Assembly (NCBI RefSeq): GCF_004297105.1
Contig: NZ_SCVE01000006.1
Coordinates: forward strand, 186,001 to 250,000
Length of the DNA stretch: 64,000 nt
Reading direction: 5' to 3'
From: Herbiconiux sp.
GTDB taxonomy: Bacteria; Actinomycetota; Actinomycetes; Actinomycetales; Microbacteriaceae
Shown here: in pieces, positions 1 to 8,391 of the stretch
Layout: each line of letters begins with the position of its first letter
Position numbering within the stretch: the first letter of the stretch is position 1
Made by a program: the position numbers and the translations under genes
Notes under the pieces: generated by a model
The model's input: the letters and a program-made list of their open reading frames with translations, nothing else
Database searches by the model: none
Told to the model about the DNA's origin: nothing

Positions 1-614
1 GCTATTCACCCATCCAGACCGGACTGTCGTTCCTCCCGATGATCGGCATGCTCGTGCTCGCCGCGCAGCTCTCGACGAACATCTTCGTGCCGCGCTTCGG
101 CCCCAAGATCATGGTGCCGTTCGGCATGCTCGTGGCGATGAGCGGCATGATCTACCTCACCCACCTGAACCTCGACAGCACCTACGCGGCCGACATCCTG
201 CCGCCGCTCATGATCATGGGCTTGGGCATGGGCTCGATCATGCCGGCCTCGATGCAGACCGCCACCCTGGGTGTCGACCGGCAGTTCGCCGGCGTGGCCT
301 CGGCCATGGTGAACACCAGCCAGCAGGTGGGTGGATCGATCGGCACCGCGCTGCTCAACACGCTGGCGGCCACCGCACTCACCGACTTCGTGGCCGCGAA
401 CCTGCCCACCACGCCCGAGGTGATGGCCGACGCCGCCGTGCACAGCTATACCACCGCCTACTGGTGGGGTGCCGGGTTCTTCGCCTTCGGTGCGGTTCTC
501 TCGGCGCTCCTGTTCCGCCGGCGGGGCCAGGGGCTGTCTCTTTCGCACGACCCATCCGCCTCAGGCGGTACCGCCGAGATGCAGGATGCTCCGGCTCCCG
601 CGATGGGCCACTGA
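1..614 (+). CDS. MFS transporter, DHA2 (drug:H+ antiporter-2) type, 3' part only
   Basis: This is the C-terminal part of a multidrug-type major facilitator; the 5' end lies outside the window and the frame is already open at base 3. The first visible residues, YSPIQTGLSFLPM, match the loop before helix 11 that is typical of 14-helix EmrB/QacA exporters. About five hydrophobic segments follow, ending in a short polar tail with MGH at the C-terminus. The phrase GVDRQFAGVASAMVNTSQQ is also characteristic of the family near the last helices. Substrate cannot be read from this fragment. A strong bidirectional hairpin follows the stop. Confidence 0.85.
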   Translation, partial: YSPIQTGLSFLPMIGMLVLAAQLSTNIFVPRFGPKIMVPFGMLVAMSGMIYLTHLNLDSTYAADILPPLMIMGLGMGSIMPASMQTATLGVDRQFAGVASAMVNTSQQVGGSIGTALLNTLAATALTDFVAANLPTTPEVMADAAVHSYTTAYWWGAGFFAFGAVLSALLFRRRGQGLSLSHDPSASGGTAEMQDAPAPAMGH

Positions 615-627
615 CCGACATCCCGAC

Positions 628-663
628 GAGACGCCCCGCGCCCTTCGTGGCGCGGGGCGTCTC
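628..663. terminator. Bidirectional intrinsic terminator
   Basis: A perfect 15-bp stem (GAGACGCCCCGCGCC with its complement) closes on a 6-base loop, CTTCGT. It sits between the convergent MFS and PhzF-like genes and could stop transcription from both sides. There is no clear T-run on either side, which is common in high-GC actinobacteria. Confidence 0.85.
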
Positions 664-673
664 AGCATGGGCG

Positions 674-1387
674 TCACTCGCGCTCGGCCAGCTCCAGGAT
701 GCGCGGCTCGCTGCGCTCGGTGCGGCCGCCCACCGCGATCCAGCCGTCGTCGCGCCGCCGGGTGAGCAGACGCGATCCCTCGCCCTGATCGATCACGAGG
801 TCGCGCTGCAGCAGGTCGGTGATGCGCACCGCGGCGGCGCCGGTCGCCTCGTCTTCGGTGATGCTCATCGCCGGTGCGAACATCCGTGAGCGCAGGTGCC
901 CCGCCGTCTCGTCGATCCACGCCCACGCGTAGTGCGCGCCCTCGATGAAGGCCGTGGCGTCGAGGGCCTCGACGTCGGCCGGCCGGTCGAGCTGGTGCCA
1001 CTCGAACTCGGGAGCCCAGGATGCGCGGCCGGTGACCCAGGTGATGTCGCCGTCGTAGCGCACCTCGACATCGCCGGCGGCGACCCGCAGCCGGCGAATC
1101 GGCGAGCCCTGCTCCGCCAGCCACCAGGCCGTGCCGACGCACGGATGACCGGCGAAGGGCAGCTCGGCGGCCGGGGTGAAGATGCGGATGGCGGCGGAGC
1201 GCTCCTGCCCCTCGACGATCTCGTCGACCAACACCGTCTCACTGAAGCCCAACGCGGTCGCGATGGCCTGCTCACGCCCGCGGGTCGCCGCCGACGAGCG
1301 CAGCAGACCGAGCGGATTCCCGTACTGCCCCTCGGCATCGGTGAAGACGGTCACCACGTCGACGGGGATGGAATCGGATGTCGTCAT
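674..1387 (-). CDS. PhzF family isomerase-like protein
   Basis: A 237-residue protein of the phenazine biosynthesis PhzF/diaminopimelate epimerase fold. The N-terminus VDVVTVFTDAEGQYGNPLGLL and the block LPFAGHPCVGTAWWLAE match the PhzF signature, as does the C-terminal EDEATGAAAVRI block. The family is usually about 260-300 residues, so this one is slightly short. The start was taken at MTTSDSIPVD, because the 20 residues upstream look like leader and do not match the family. No phenazine genes are nearby, so a general isomerase role is more likely; the substrate is unknown. Confidence 0.8.
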   Translation of the reverse strand: MTTSDSIPVDVVTVFTDAEGQYGNPLGLLRSSAATRGREQAIATALGFSETVLVDEIVEGQERSAAIRIFTPAAELPFAGHPCVGTAWWLAEQGSPIRRLRVAAGDVEVRYDGDITWVTGRASWAPEFEWHQLDRPADVEALDATAFIEGAHYAWAWIDETAGHLRSRMFAPAMSITEDEATGAAAVRITDLLQRDLVIDQGEGSRLLTRRRDDGWIAVGGRTERSEPRILELAERE

Positions 1388-1460
1388 CCCCCGAGTCTGC
1401 ACCAGCCCGCCCGGCCGCACGAGAGGCCGATCGGGCGCCGGTGGCATCAGGGGCGAAGAC

Positions 1461-2024
1461 TCAGCCTCTGAGCGCGATGTTGGCCGAGATCTCGGTCCAG
1501 CCGGGCGACACCGTCATGTACTCGGTGTGCAGCCATGCCCGCTCGCCCGAGGGCAGCTCGAGGTAGGCGCCGTGCAGGCCGAAGCGCTGGGCGTCGAGGC
1601 AGGTGGCCAGGGTTCCATCGCTCGAACCCGTGACCGCACCCGTGCTGGCGGTGGAGAGTGTGTCGGGGGCCGTACTGCTCGCTGCCGCATCCGCACCGGC
1701 GACCGCCGCGCCGGCGCCCGCGGGTTCGGCGATGAAGCACACCTGGTTGTCGCGGGTCACACCCACCCAGAATTCGAGGCCCTCGTGTTCGGTGAGGAGC
1801 CGCAGCGAGGTGGTGAGCAGATCGGAGTCGACGCCCGGCACATCCGGGGGCACATCGCCCGACACGAGCAGTGTGCCGGCATCGAGGTGAGCGAGCTTCG
1901 CCAGGGCGTTGGTGGGGTTCGACGAGCATCCGGCCAGAACGAGCCCCAGCCCGATCGCGATCGCCGCACCCGTCATCGCAGCGCGCGCGGTACGGCCGCC
2001 GCCTGATCGTCTACCCGCCGGCAT
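1461..2024 (-). CDS. Small lipoprotein of unknown function
   Basis: The protein (187 aa) begins with a basic N-region, a hydrophobic stretch and the lipobox LAGC, with the lipidated cysteine at about residue 33 followed by SSNPTNAL. It should therefore be exported and tethered to the outer face of the membrane. The rest is a single soluble domain with an Ala/Ser-rich insert around residues 100-130 and three further cysteines. I do not recognise the family. An internal ATG at 1976 would also leave a full signal. It is divergent from the M18 peptidase, with 122 bp between them. Confidence 0.65.
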   Translation of the reverse strand: MPAGRRSGGGRTARAAMTGAAIAIGLGLVLAGCSSNPTNALAKLAHLDAGTLLVSGDVPPDVPGVDSDLLTTSLRLLTEHEGLEFWVGVTRDNQVCFIAEPAGAGAAVAGADAAASSTAPDTLSTASTGAVTGSSDGTLATCLDAQRFGLHGAYLELPSGERAWLHTEYMTVSPGWTEISANIALRG

Positions 2025-2146
2025 ACCCGGGATCCCCTCGTCGTCACGGCGCCGTCGGCACCGCTTTCGACGCTACTGCACGAATCCGACCGTCGCCTCC
2101 GAACGCCCCTGCCGCTCGGCACCCGAGGCAGTGGTTGGATGGGGTC

Positions 2147-3424
2147 ATGGCCGACACGAGTGCATACATCGACGACTTCAGCGACTTCATCCGGGCCTCC
2201 CCGTCGTCGTATCACGCGGCCGACGAGGTGCGGCGCAGGCTGAACGAGGAGGGCTACTCCTCGGTGGTCGAGGCCGATGAGTGGCCCTCGGAGCCGGGCC
2301 GCTACGTGGTGGTGCGCGACGGCGCGGTGATCGCCTGGGTGGTGCCGACGGATGCCGGCCCGCTCACGCCGTTCCGCATCCTCGGTTCGCACACCGACTC
2401 CCCCGGTTTCAAGCTGAAGCCGAAGCCGACCGTGGGCTCGGCCGGCTGGCTGCAGGCCGGCGTCGAGGTCTACGGCGGCCCGCTGCTCAACTCGTGGCTC
2501 GACCGCGAGCTGGAGCTGGCCGGGCGTGTCGTGACCCGCAACGGCACCGAACGGCTGGTGCGCACCGGGCCGTTCCTGCGCATCCCGCAGCTGGCCATCC
2601 ACCTCGACCGCGAGGTGAACGCCGGACTCACCCTCGACAAGCAGCGCCACACCGCGCCCGTGTTCGGGGTGGGTGAGGTGGGCCAGAACGACCTGGTGGG
2701 CATCCTCGCCGAGCACGCCGGGCTGGCGAGCGGGGAGGATGTCGCGGGCTACGACATCCTCACCGCCGACACGCAGGCTCCCGCCCGCTTCGGCCTCGGC
2801 GACGACCTGTATGCCGCAGGGCGCATGGACAACCTCAGCTCGGTGCACGCCGGGCTTCGGGCACTCGTCGACGCGCCTGCGGCGTCCGGGCACATCGTGG
2901 TGTTCGCCGCCTTCGATCACGAGGAGCTGGGGTCGGAGTCGCGCTCGGGTGCCAGCGGCCCCTTTCTCGACGATGTACTCACCCGCATCGGCGTCTCGCT
3001 CGGTGCCGGGCTCGAGGAGCGGTCGCGCGCTCTCGCCGCATCCTGGTGCCTCTCGTCGGATGCCGGTCACGCGGTGCATCCGAACTACCCCGAGCGTCAC
3101 GATCCGGCGAACCGGCCTGTCGCGGGTGGCGGACCGCTGCTGAAGATCAACGCGAACCAGCGGTACACCACCGATGCGCACGGCGCCGCCCTCTGGGCGC
3201 GGGCCTGCGCGCAGGCGGGCGTGACCTATCAGGAGTTCGTGTCGAACAACGCGATCCCGTGCGGGTCGACCATCGGGCCGCTCACCGCCACCCGGCTGGG
3301 CATCCGCACCCTGGATGTGGGTGCGCCCCTGCTCTCGATGCACTCCGCGCGCGAGCTCGCCCATGTCGACGACCTCGTGGCCCTCTCCGCCGCCATCGCC
3401 GCCTTCTTCACCCCGGAGCCCTAG
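2147..3424 (+). CDS. M18 family aminopeptidase
   Basis: A 425-residue zinc aminopeptidase of peptidase family M18 (aspartyl aminopeptidase/PepC group), presumably cytoplasmic, removing N-terminal residues from peptides. The dinuclear metal ligands and catalytic residues are visible: H82 and D84 in SHTDSPGF, D228 in GRMDNLSS, E259/E260 in FDHEELGS, D305 in SSDAGHAVHPN, and H399 in LLSMHSARE. Length is as expected for the family. The reading frame is open far upstream, but the ATG at 2147 (MADTSAYIDDF) gives the normal family N-terminus. It is followed by a tandem array of palindromes. Confidence 0.93.
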   Translation: MADTSAYIDDFSDFIRASPSSYHAADEVRRRLNEEGYSSVVEADEWPSEPGRYVVVRDGAVIAWVVPTDAGPLTPFRILGSHTDSPGFKLKPKPTVGSAGWLQAGVEVYGGPLLNSWLDRELELAGRVVTRNGTERLVRTGPFLRIPQLAIHLDREVNAGLTLDKQRHTAPVFGVGEVGQNDLVGILAEHAGLASGEDVAGYDILTADTQAPARFGLGDDLYAAGRMDNLSSVHAGLRALVDAPAASGHIVVFAAFDHEELGSESRSGASGPFLDDVLTRIGVSLGAGLEERSRALAASWCLSSDAGHAVHPNYPERHDPANRPVAGGGPLLKINANQRYTTDAHGAALWARACAQAGVTYQEFVSNNAIPCGSTIGPLTATRLGIRTLDVGAPLLSMHSARELAHVDDLVALSAAIAAFFTPEP

Positions 3425-3443
3425 GAGCCCCGCCCGCATCGAC

Positions 3444-3728
3444 TTGCCACAAGTTGTGGCAACCCAGGGCGCCAAGCCACAACTTCTGGCAAGTCGAGCC
3501 CGGGCCCAGGCCTGGGGCCCCGGCGGGTTGCCACAACTTGTGGCAAGCCAGGGCGCCAAGCCACAACTTCTGGCAAGCCGAACCCAGCCCGCGGGCCGGA
3601 GAAGGCGGGTTGCCACAACTTGTGGCAAGCCAGGGCCCCAAGCCACAACTTCTGGCAAGCCGAACCCAGCCCGCGGGCCGGAGCAGGCGGGTTGCCACAA
3701 CTTGTGGCAAGCCGAACCCAGCCCGCGG
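3444..3728. repeat. Tandem array of bipartite palindromes, about 82-84 bp period
   Basis: Between two convergent genes lie four copies of a perfect inverted repeat, TTGCCACAA-(G/C)-TTGTGGCAA, at 3444-3462, 3528-3546, 3610-3628 and 3692-3710. Each of the first three is followed exactly 32 bp later (at 3476, 3560 and 3642) by an imperfect partner, GCCACAACTTCTGGCAAG. The filler between units is also conserved (AACCCAGCCCGCGG and similar), so this is a tandem repeat of about 3.4 units. Short open frames cross it on both strands, but the 82-bp period is not a multiple of three and they look like repeat artefacts. Possible roles are termination between convergent genes or a dispersed REP-like element. 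Confidence 0.9.
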
Positions 3729-3764
3729 CCGGGGCAGGCGGGGGCAGCTCGAGGCCCCGCGGAC

Positions 3765-4379
3765 TCAGCCGGCGCTGTCGGTGCAGCGCGAGTCGCTCTG
3801 CACCGTGATCGTGGTGCCGGTGTCGGCCGGGTCGATGGTGACCGCCAGCGGCACGAGATTGCGCCCCACCAGTGTCATCGTGATGCCGCCGCGCTCACCG
3901 AAGGTGTCACTGCGCACGGTCCAGCCGAGGGCCTCGAAGTGCTCGCGTGCCGCCTGGGCCCAGGATGTCGGCACGAAGCCGTCGGCCGGCACCATCACCC
4001 GCTCGAGCGAGTACTGCTGCTCCGCCGAGCCATCCGGGCATTCCTGAACGACCGGTGTGTCGGTGGTCGACACGGGCGGCGCGGGCAGCGTCGCCGTGAG
4101 GTCGTCCATCTGCGCCGTCACCTCCGCGGTGACCCCGTCGAGAGTCGTGGGCGTGGAGGGCCTCGCGGTGGCGATGCCGATCCACACGGCCGCCACGAGC
4201 ACGACGGCGATGCCGATGGAGATGAGGGTGGCGGGTTTCAGCAGGCCACCCCAGGGCTCGTCCTTCCCCGGCAGCTTCGGGAGCTTGCGTCGCGGAAGCA
4301 ACCGGAAGTGCTGGAGGGATCCGCCCCGGTCGGATTCCCTCTGGCCGCCCGCGCCCCCGCCGTCGTTCACACCGCTCAT
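3765..4379 (-). CDS. Single-pass membrane protein, unknown function
   Basis: A 204-residue protein with a charged, Gly/Arg/Lys-rich cytoplasmic head (about 50 residues), one transmembrane helix (about residues 50-70, ATLISIGIAVVLVAAVWIGI) and an extracytoplasmic domain with two cysteines that could form a disulfide. The start ATG lies 1 bp after the stop codon of the upstream antiporter gene, which argues for translational coupling and for this start rather than a longer frame. I do not recognise the outer domain. Being paired with the antiporter, it could be an accessory subunit, but that is inference. Confidence 0.7.
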   Translation of the reverse strand: MSGVNDGGGAGGQRESDRGGSLQHFRLLPRRKLPKLPGKDEPWGGLLKPATLISIGIAVVLVAAVWIGIATARPSTPTTLDGVTAEVTAQMDDLTATLPAPPVSTTDTPVVQECPDGSAEQQYSLERVMVPADGFVPTSWAQAAREHFEALGWTVRSDTFGERGGITMTLVGRNLVPLAVTIDPADTGTTITVQSDSRCTDSAG

Positions 4380-4380
4380 C

Positions 4381-6114
4381 TCAGTGGTCACCCGTTCCGG
4401 GCCGTCGCCGCAGCCGTGTCTCCTCGAGGTCGAGCAGCGCCTGCGCCTCCGCGAGCACACGTGACGGGAAGGTGCCCTGCGCCCGCAGCTCGAGCAGCCG
4501 TTCGCGCTCCGCCGCCACCACCACGAGCCGCAGCTCGCGGAACAGCTGGTGCGGCTTCTCGTCGGTCGACCGAGAACCGCGCGTGCGCTCCCACGCGGCC
4601 TCGGTGCGCAGGAACGACGACTGGCGTACCCGCTCGATGACGTCGGGATCCACCGGATCGGTCTCGGGCGCCTCGGTGGCCCGCTCGTCGAGAGCCTCCA
4701 TGCCCGCCGAGCTGATGGTCTCGAGCAGCGTCGCCAGTTCGCGCCGGTCTTCGTCGGCGTCGATCCCCTCGACCCGCAGCAGCCGGATGAGCCAGGGCAG
4801 CGTTCCGCCCTGGATCACGATGCTCACCACCGCCACCGTGAACGCGATCAGGATGAGCTGCGGTCGATAGGGAGTGTCGTTCGGCAGCGACTGCGCCGCG
4901 GCGAGCGTGACCACCCCGCGCATGCCGGCCCAGCCGAGCACGATGCCGCCGCGCCAGTCGATCCTGTCTTGTCGCAGCTGCTCGAGGTCGGCCCGCCGCC
5001 GCTCGTAGTCGCGCTCGAGGCGGTCGCGCACCCGTGCCTGCCGGGGGTTCGCGACCGGATGACTTCGGAAGTAGTAGAGCGCGAGCAACGCCCGGTAGGT
5101 GCTCTTCTCGTGCCGCCGCTCGCGCCGCGCCAGGCCGTAGACGAGCGGCCCGATCCAGAGATACCGGATGGCCATGAGGGCGAGGGTGGCCACCAGCCCG
5201 ATGCCGACCGAGGTCCAGACTCCGAGCACGCTCGGGTCGACGTCGTCGATGAGCGTGCGGATCTCGAGACCGATCAGCAGGAACACGCCGTTCTCGAGCA
5301 GGAACTGGATGGTGCGCCAGTTGATGCGATCGCTGATCCTCGACTGCGGCGAGAACTTCATCGGACTCGCGTGGCCGGTGTAGAGCCCTGCCACCACGAC
5401 CGCGAGGATTCCGGATGCCCCCACCGCTTCGGCCGGCATGAACGCCACGAACGGCACCGCCAGTGACAGCGCCGTGTCGAGCACCGAGTCGTTGAGCTTC
5501 GAGCGCACGAAGACGGTCACGAATCCGGCGGCCAGGCCGATCAGCACCGCGACCACGACGGCGTAGAAGAAGTCGAGCACGCCGGCCCAGGGCGATGCGA
5601 GCGCGCCGGCCGCGGCCGCGACGGCGGAGCGCAGCAGCACCAGGGCCGTGGCGTCGTTGACGAGCCCCTCGCCCTCGAGCAGCGTCAGCAGGCGTGGCGG
5701 AAGACCGAGGCGACGGCCGATGGAGGTGGCGGCCACCGCATCCGGAGGGCTGATGATGGCGCCGAGCGCCACCGCCGCCGCGAAGTTCAGATCGGGCAGC
5801 ATCGTGTAGAGCAGGAATCCGGTGGCGAAGGCGGTGACCACCACGAGCACCACCGAGAGGCTGGCGATCGGGGCCAGATTGCGGCGGAAGTCGACGATCG
5901 GCACGCTGATCGCGGCCGCGTACAGGATGGGCGGAAGCAGTCCGTCGAGGATGATCTCGTGCGGAACCTCGATGTCGGGCACACCCGGCAGGTACGACAG
6001 ACCGACGCCCACCAGCACCAGGATGATGGGAGCGGCCACCCCGAGCTTCTTCGAGAACGCGGCGACACCCACGATCACCGCGACGGCGATCACCCCGTAG
6101 ATGCCCAGCTCCAT
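4381..6114 (-). CDS. Na+/H+ antiporter, CPA1 family
   Basis: A monovalent cation/proton antiporter (577 aa) of the NhaP/NHE (CPA1) type, with about 12 membrane helices over the first 430 residues and a hydrophilic C-terminal tail of about 140 residues that may be regulatory. Diagnostic blocks include GAIISPPDAVAATS and LLEGEGLVNDATALV, which hold the acidic residues of the ion site. A basic loop around residues 330-380 separates two helix groups. GTG at 6117 and ATG at 6114 are both possible starts; TAAACT lies exactly 6 bp before the ATG, which fits a leaderless transcript starting there. It is coupled to the downstream single-pass membrane protein. Confidence 0.92.
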   Translation of the reverse strand: MELGIYGVIAVAVIVGVAAFSKKLGVAAPIILVLVGVGLSYLPGVPDIEVPHEIILDGLLPPILYAAAISVPIVDFRRNLAPIASLSVVLVVVTAFATGFLLYTMLPDLNFAAAVALGAIISPPDAVAATSIGRRLGLPPRLLTLLEGEGLVNDATALVLLRSAVAAAAGALASPWAGVLDFFYAVVVAVLIGLAAGFVTVFVRSKLNDSVLDTALSLAVPFVAFMPAEAVGASGILAVVVAGLYTGHASPMKFSPQSRISDRINWRTIQFLLENGVFLLIGLEIRTLIDDVDPSVLGVWTSVGIGLVATLALMAIRYLWIGPLVYGLARRERRHEKSTYRALLALYYFRSHPVANPRQARVRDRLERDYERRRADLEQLRQDRIDWRGGIVLGWAGMRGVVTLAAAQSLPNDTPYRPQLILIAFTVAVVSIVIQGGTLPWLIRLLRVEGIDADEDRRELATLLETISSAGMEALDERATEAPETDPVDPDVIERVRQSSFLRTEAAWERTRGSRSTDEKPHQLFRELRLVVVAAERERLLELRAQGTFPSRVLAEAQALLDLEETRLRRRPGTGDH

Positions 6115-6126
6115 CACGCAAGTTTA
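6115..6126 (-). promoter_or_regulatory. Leaderless -10 box for the Na+/H+ antiporter
   Basis: On the minus strand TAAACT is followed by six bases and then the ATG at 6114. This is the TANNNT-N6-start arrangement of leaderless actinobacterial genes. Confidence 0.55.
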
Positions 6127-6168
6127 TTCGTGCGACTGGAGCCGGCCGACCCGGAGGCCTCCGGACGG

Positions 6169-6624
6169 TCAGCCGACGGGTGGGCCCGCCACGAGGGCCA
6201 CCGTCGTGAGAAGGCCCACGACGACCACGAGGAGTACCACGAACAGCCACGCACGGCGCAGGAAGAAGCGCAGCAGCCGGTCGATCGGATGCGCGTCACG
6301 TGGGTCGTCGCCGGCCTCGCGACGCCATCCGCCCTGCAGCATCCGTCGGCGCTCGAGCACCAGGTCGGTGACAACCGTGCCGTACGGCGGCACCGCCGTG
6401 AGGGCGGCCACCACGATCGTGAGCCACCGCCAGCGCTGGTTGAGACCCACCACGACACAGCCCACCACGAAGGCGATGAACACCACACCGTGGGCAAGGC
6501 CGACGGCGAAGAAGAACGGCACCTCGGCCGAGAAGACGTACCGGGCGACCATGGCGGCGATCAGGGCGCTCCAGGTGACGGCTTCTGCGATGGACAGGAC
6601 TCGGAACACGGTGCGCGGAGACAT
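6169..6624 (-). CDS. DUF3817 membrane protein
   Basis: This 151-residue protein has four hydrophobic helices: near the N-terminus (FRVLSIAEAVTWSALIAAMV), at about 37-60 (FFFAVGLAHGVVFIAFVVGCV), about 66-88, and near the C-terminus. The pattern and the GLAHG motif match the DUF3817 family found widely in actinobacteria, whose function is not established. It lies 54 bp upstream of the antiporter on the same strand and is divergent from a HAD phosphatase. A possible -10 (TAGGCT) sits 8 bp before its ATG. Confidence 0.8.
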   Translation of the reverse strand: MSPRTVFRVLSIAEAVTWSALIAAMVARYVFSAEVPFFFAVGLAHGVVFIAFVVGCVVVGLNQRWRWLTIVVAALTAVPPYGTVVTDLVLERRRMLQGGWRREAGDDPRDAHPIDRLLRFFLRRAWLFVVLLVVVVGLLTTVALVAGPPVG

Positions 6625-6674
6625 CGCGAACCAGCCTAGCGAACCCCTCCTCCGGGTTCCCCGCCCCCTCTGCC

Positions 6675-6686
6675 TAGACTCGAGGA
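6675..6686 (+). promoter_or_regulatory. Leaderless -10 box for the HAD gene
   Basis: TAGACT is followed by six bases (CGAGGA) and the GTG start at 6687. The spacing is the same as in other leaderless genes of this window. Confidence 0.55.
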
Positions 6687-7358
6687 GTGCTGCTCCTCAT
6701 CGACCTCGACAACACGCTCGTCGATCGGGCGGCGGCGTTCGCCTCCTGGGCTCAATCCTTCGCCCGCGAGCACAGCGGCCAGGGCTCCGACGAGGCGATC
6801 GCCGACTGGATCATCCGTGCCGACCGCAACGGATACACGCCGCGGCCCCAGCTGGCCGGGGCGATCTCGGAACGACTCGGCCTCCCCGGCTCGCAGCCCG
6901 CGATCGACGCCCTCGTCGATCGGCTGGTCTACGAACACGTCGAACTCGTCGAGCCCTATCCGGGCATCCGGGATCAGCTCGCGCGGCTCGTCGACGACGG
7001 GCACCGCTTCGTGATCGTCAGCAACGGGCCGACGCGGCAGCAGAGCCTCAAGCTCCGCCGCACCGGCGTCGACCACGCCGCGGCGGGCGTCGTGATCTCG
7101 GAGCAGTTCGGCGTGAAGAAGCCCGATCTCAGGATCTTCGCGGAAGGCCTGCGCCTCGGCGGTGCCGCCGCATCCGACGCGTGGATGGTGGGCGACGACG
7201 TCGCGGCCGACATGGTCGGCGGCCGGGCCGCCGGACTCCGCACCGCCTGGGTCGAGCACGGCCGGCCGTGGCCCGAGCCCTGGCAGCCCACCGTCCGTGC
7301 GCCGGACGTCACGGCCGCCCTTCAGGCGATCGTGCGGCTCGACGACGCCGCCGGCTGA
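6687..7358 (+). CDS. HAD superfamily hydrolase
   Basis: A 223-residue soluble phosphatase-like protein. Motif I is DLDNT at the extreme N-terminus (nucleophile D6, acid/base D8), motif II is the SNG of FVIVSNGPTRQQ, motif III is the lysine in VKKPDLRIF, and motif IV is GDDVAADMVGG. The helical cap between motifs I and II fits the phosphoglycolate-phosphatase/YjjG-like subfamily I. The physiological phosphate ester is unknown. Its last 37 bp overlap the 3' end of the convergent LysR gene. Confidence 0.88.
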   Translation: MLLLIDLDNTLVDRAAAFASWAQSFAREHSGQGSDEAIADWIIRADRNGYTPRPQLAGAISERLGLPGSQPAIDALVDRLVYEHVELVEPYPGIRDQLARLVDDGHRFVIVSNGPTRQQSLKLRRTGVDHAAAGVVISEQFGVKKPDLRIFAEGLRLGGAAASDAWMVGDDVAADMVGGRAAGLRTAWVEHGRPWPEPWQPTVRAPDVTAALQAIVRLDDAAG

Positions 7359-8290
7359 CGACCCTCCCGGTCCTGGGCGGCGCGCGAGTCCACTCCGCCC
7401 CTCCCGAGCAGCTCGGCCGACATCGCCACGGTGCGGTCGCGCAGCGCACGCACCACGGCCGCCACGGCGGGGCGGTCGAGCGAATCGGGGCGGAGCACCA
7501 TCCAATAGGGCAGCCGCTCGGCGATCGTCTCGGGCAGCACGCGCACGAGATCGGGATGGCGGTCGGCCACGAAGCACGGCAGGAAACCGATGCCCGCACC
7601 GGCCCGCGTCGCCTCGACGTGCACGAACACGTTGGTCGACGAGAGCGAGTCGCGCATGGTCGGCACCAGCCGCCGCGGCGCATCCAGGTCGTCGACCTGC
7701 AGCATCGAGTCGACGAAGTACACCAGCGGATGCTCCACCAGCTCCTCGAGGCCCGAAGGCACACCGTGCTCCGCGAGGTAGTCCTTCGACGCGTACATGC
7801 CGAGAACGTAGTGGCCGAGTTCGAACGCCTCGGCGCGGTGCACCTGCGGGCGGCCCACCACCACCTCGATGTCGAGCCCGGAGCGCTGCTGCAACGCGCG
7901 CCGGGTGACGGTGACGAGCTCCACCTGCAGCAGTGGATTCGCCCGCTGCAGCGCCGCCACCGCGGGAGCGGCGATGTAGGCGCTGAAACCATCGGTGGCC
8001 GACATCCGCACCACGCCGCTGAGCGCTGCGGATGCCTCGTCCGAGGCCTCGAGCACCGCCACCGCCTGCTCGACACCCTCCGCGGCCCGGGCCGCACGGC
8101 GGCCGAGGTCGGTGAGCTCCCAGCCTCCGGCGGCGCGCGCGAGCACACGGCCGCCGAGTGCCGTCTCGAGCGCCGCGATGCGCCGGGCCACCGTGGTGTG
8201 GTTGAGGCCGAGCGCCTCCCCCGCGGTCGTGAAACGGCCCCCGCGCGCCACGGCGAGGAGAACCAGGAGATCCTGCGGATCGGTCGACAT
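7322..8290 (-). CDS. LysR family transcriptional regulator
   Basis: A 322-residue LysR-type regulator with an N-terminal winged helix-turn-helix (FTTAGEALGLNHTTVARRIAALE, about residues 20-43) and a C-terminal substrate-binding domain of about 200 residues. ATG at 8290 (MSTDPQDLL) was chosen because the family starts just before the helix-turn-helix. It is divergent from an MFS transporter and 3-hydroxybutyrate dehydrogenase pair, with 101 bp between, the classic layout in which a LysR protein controls its neighbours in response to their substrate. Its 3' end overlaps the convergent HAD gene. Confidence 0.9.
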   Translation of the reverse strand: MSTDPQDLLVLLAVARGGRFTTAGEALGLNHTTVARRIAALETALGGRVLARAAGGWELTDLGRRAARAAEGVEQAVAVLEASDEASAALSGVVRMSATDGFSAYIAAPAVAALQRANPLLQVELVTVTRRALQQRSGLDIEVVVGRPQVHRAEAFELGHYVLGMYASKDYLAEHGVPSGLEELVEHPLVYFVDSMLQVDDLDAPRRLVPTMRDSLSSTNVFVHVEATRAGAGIGFLPCFVADRHPDLVRVLPETIAERLPYWMVLRPDSLDRPAVAAVVRALRDRTVAMSAELLGRGGVDSRAAQDREGRQPAASSSRTIA

Positions 8291-8293
8291 ATC

Positions 8294-8338
8294 TGCAATT
8301 ATGCACAGGCGGTGCGCTCGATTGCTCATTGCGAGCGC
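8294..8338. promoter_or_regulatory. Candidate LysR operator between regulator and transporter
   Basis: The divergent spacer holds a perfect inverted repeat GCGCTCG-N11-CGAGCGC (8314-8338); the 11-bp gap is what the LysR T-N11-A box rule expects. A second repeat of TGCA spaced by ATTA (8294-8305) lies next to the LysR start. Which site binds the protein cannot be decided from sequence alone. Confidence 0.5.
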
Positions 8339-8391
8339 GGGAATGTGCACGAATACTCGGTGCTGTCAACGACGACGAACGAGGAGCCGCC

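Noticed and set aside
3408..3710. Open frames on both strands across the palindrome array (products with repeats like CHKLW and QVVAT)
   Set aside because: They exist because the repeat lacks stop codons. The 82-bp period changes frame between units, and no ribosome-binding site or domain is visible.
3444..3728. The tandem array as a CRISPR locus
   Set aside because: Repeat units are palindromic with conserved filler rather than unique spacers, only about 3.4 units exist, and no cas gene is near.
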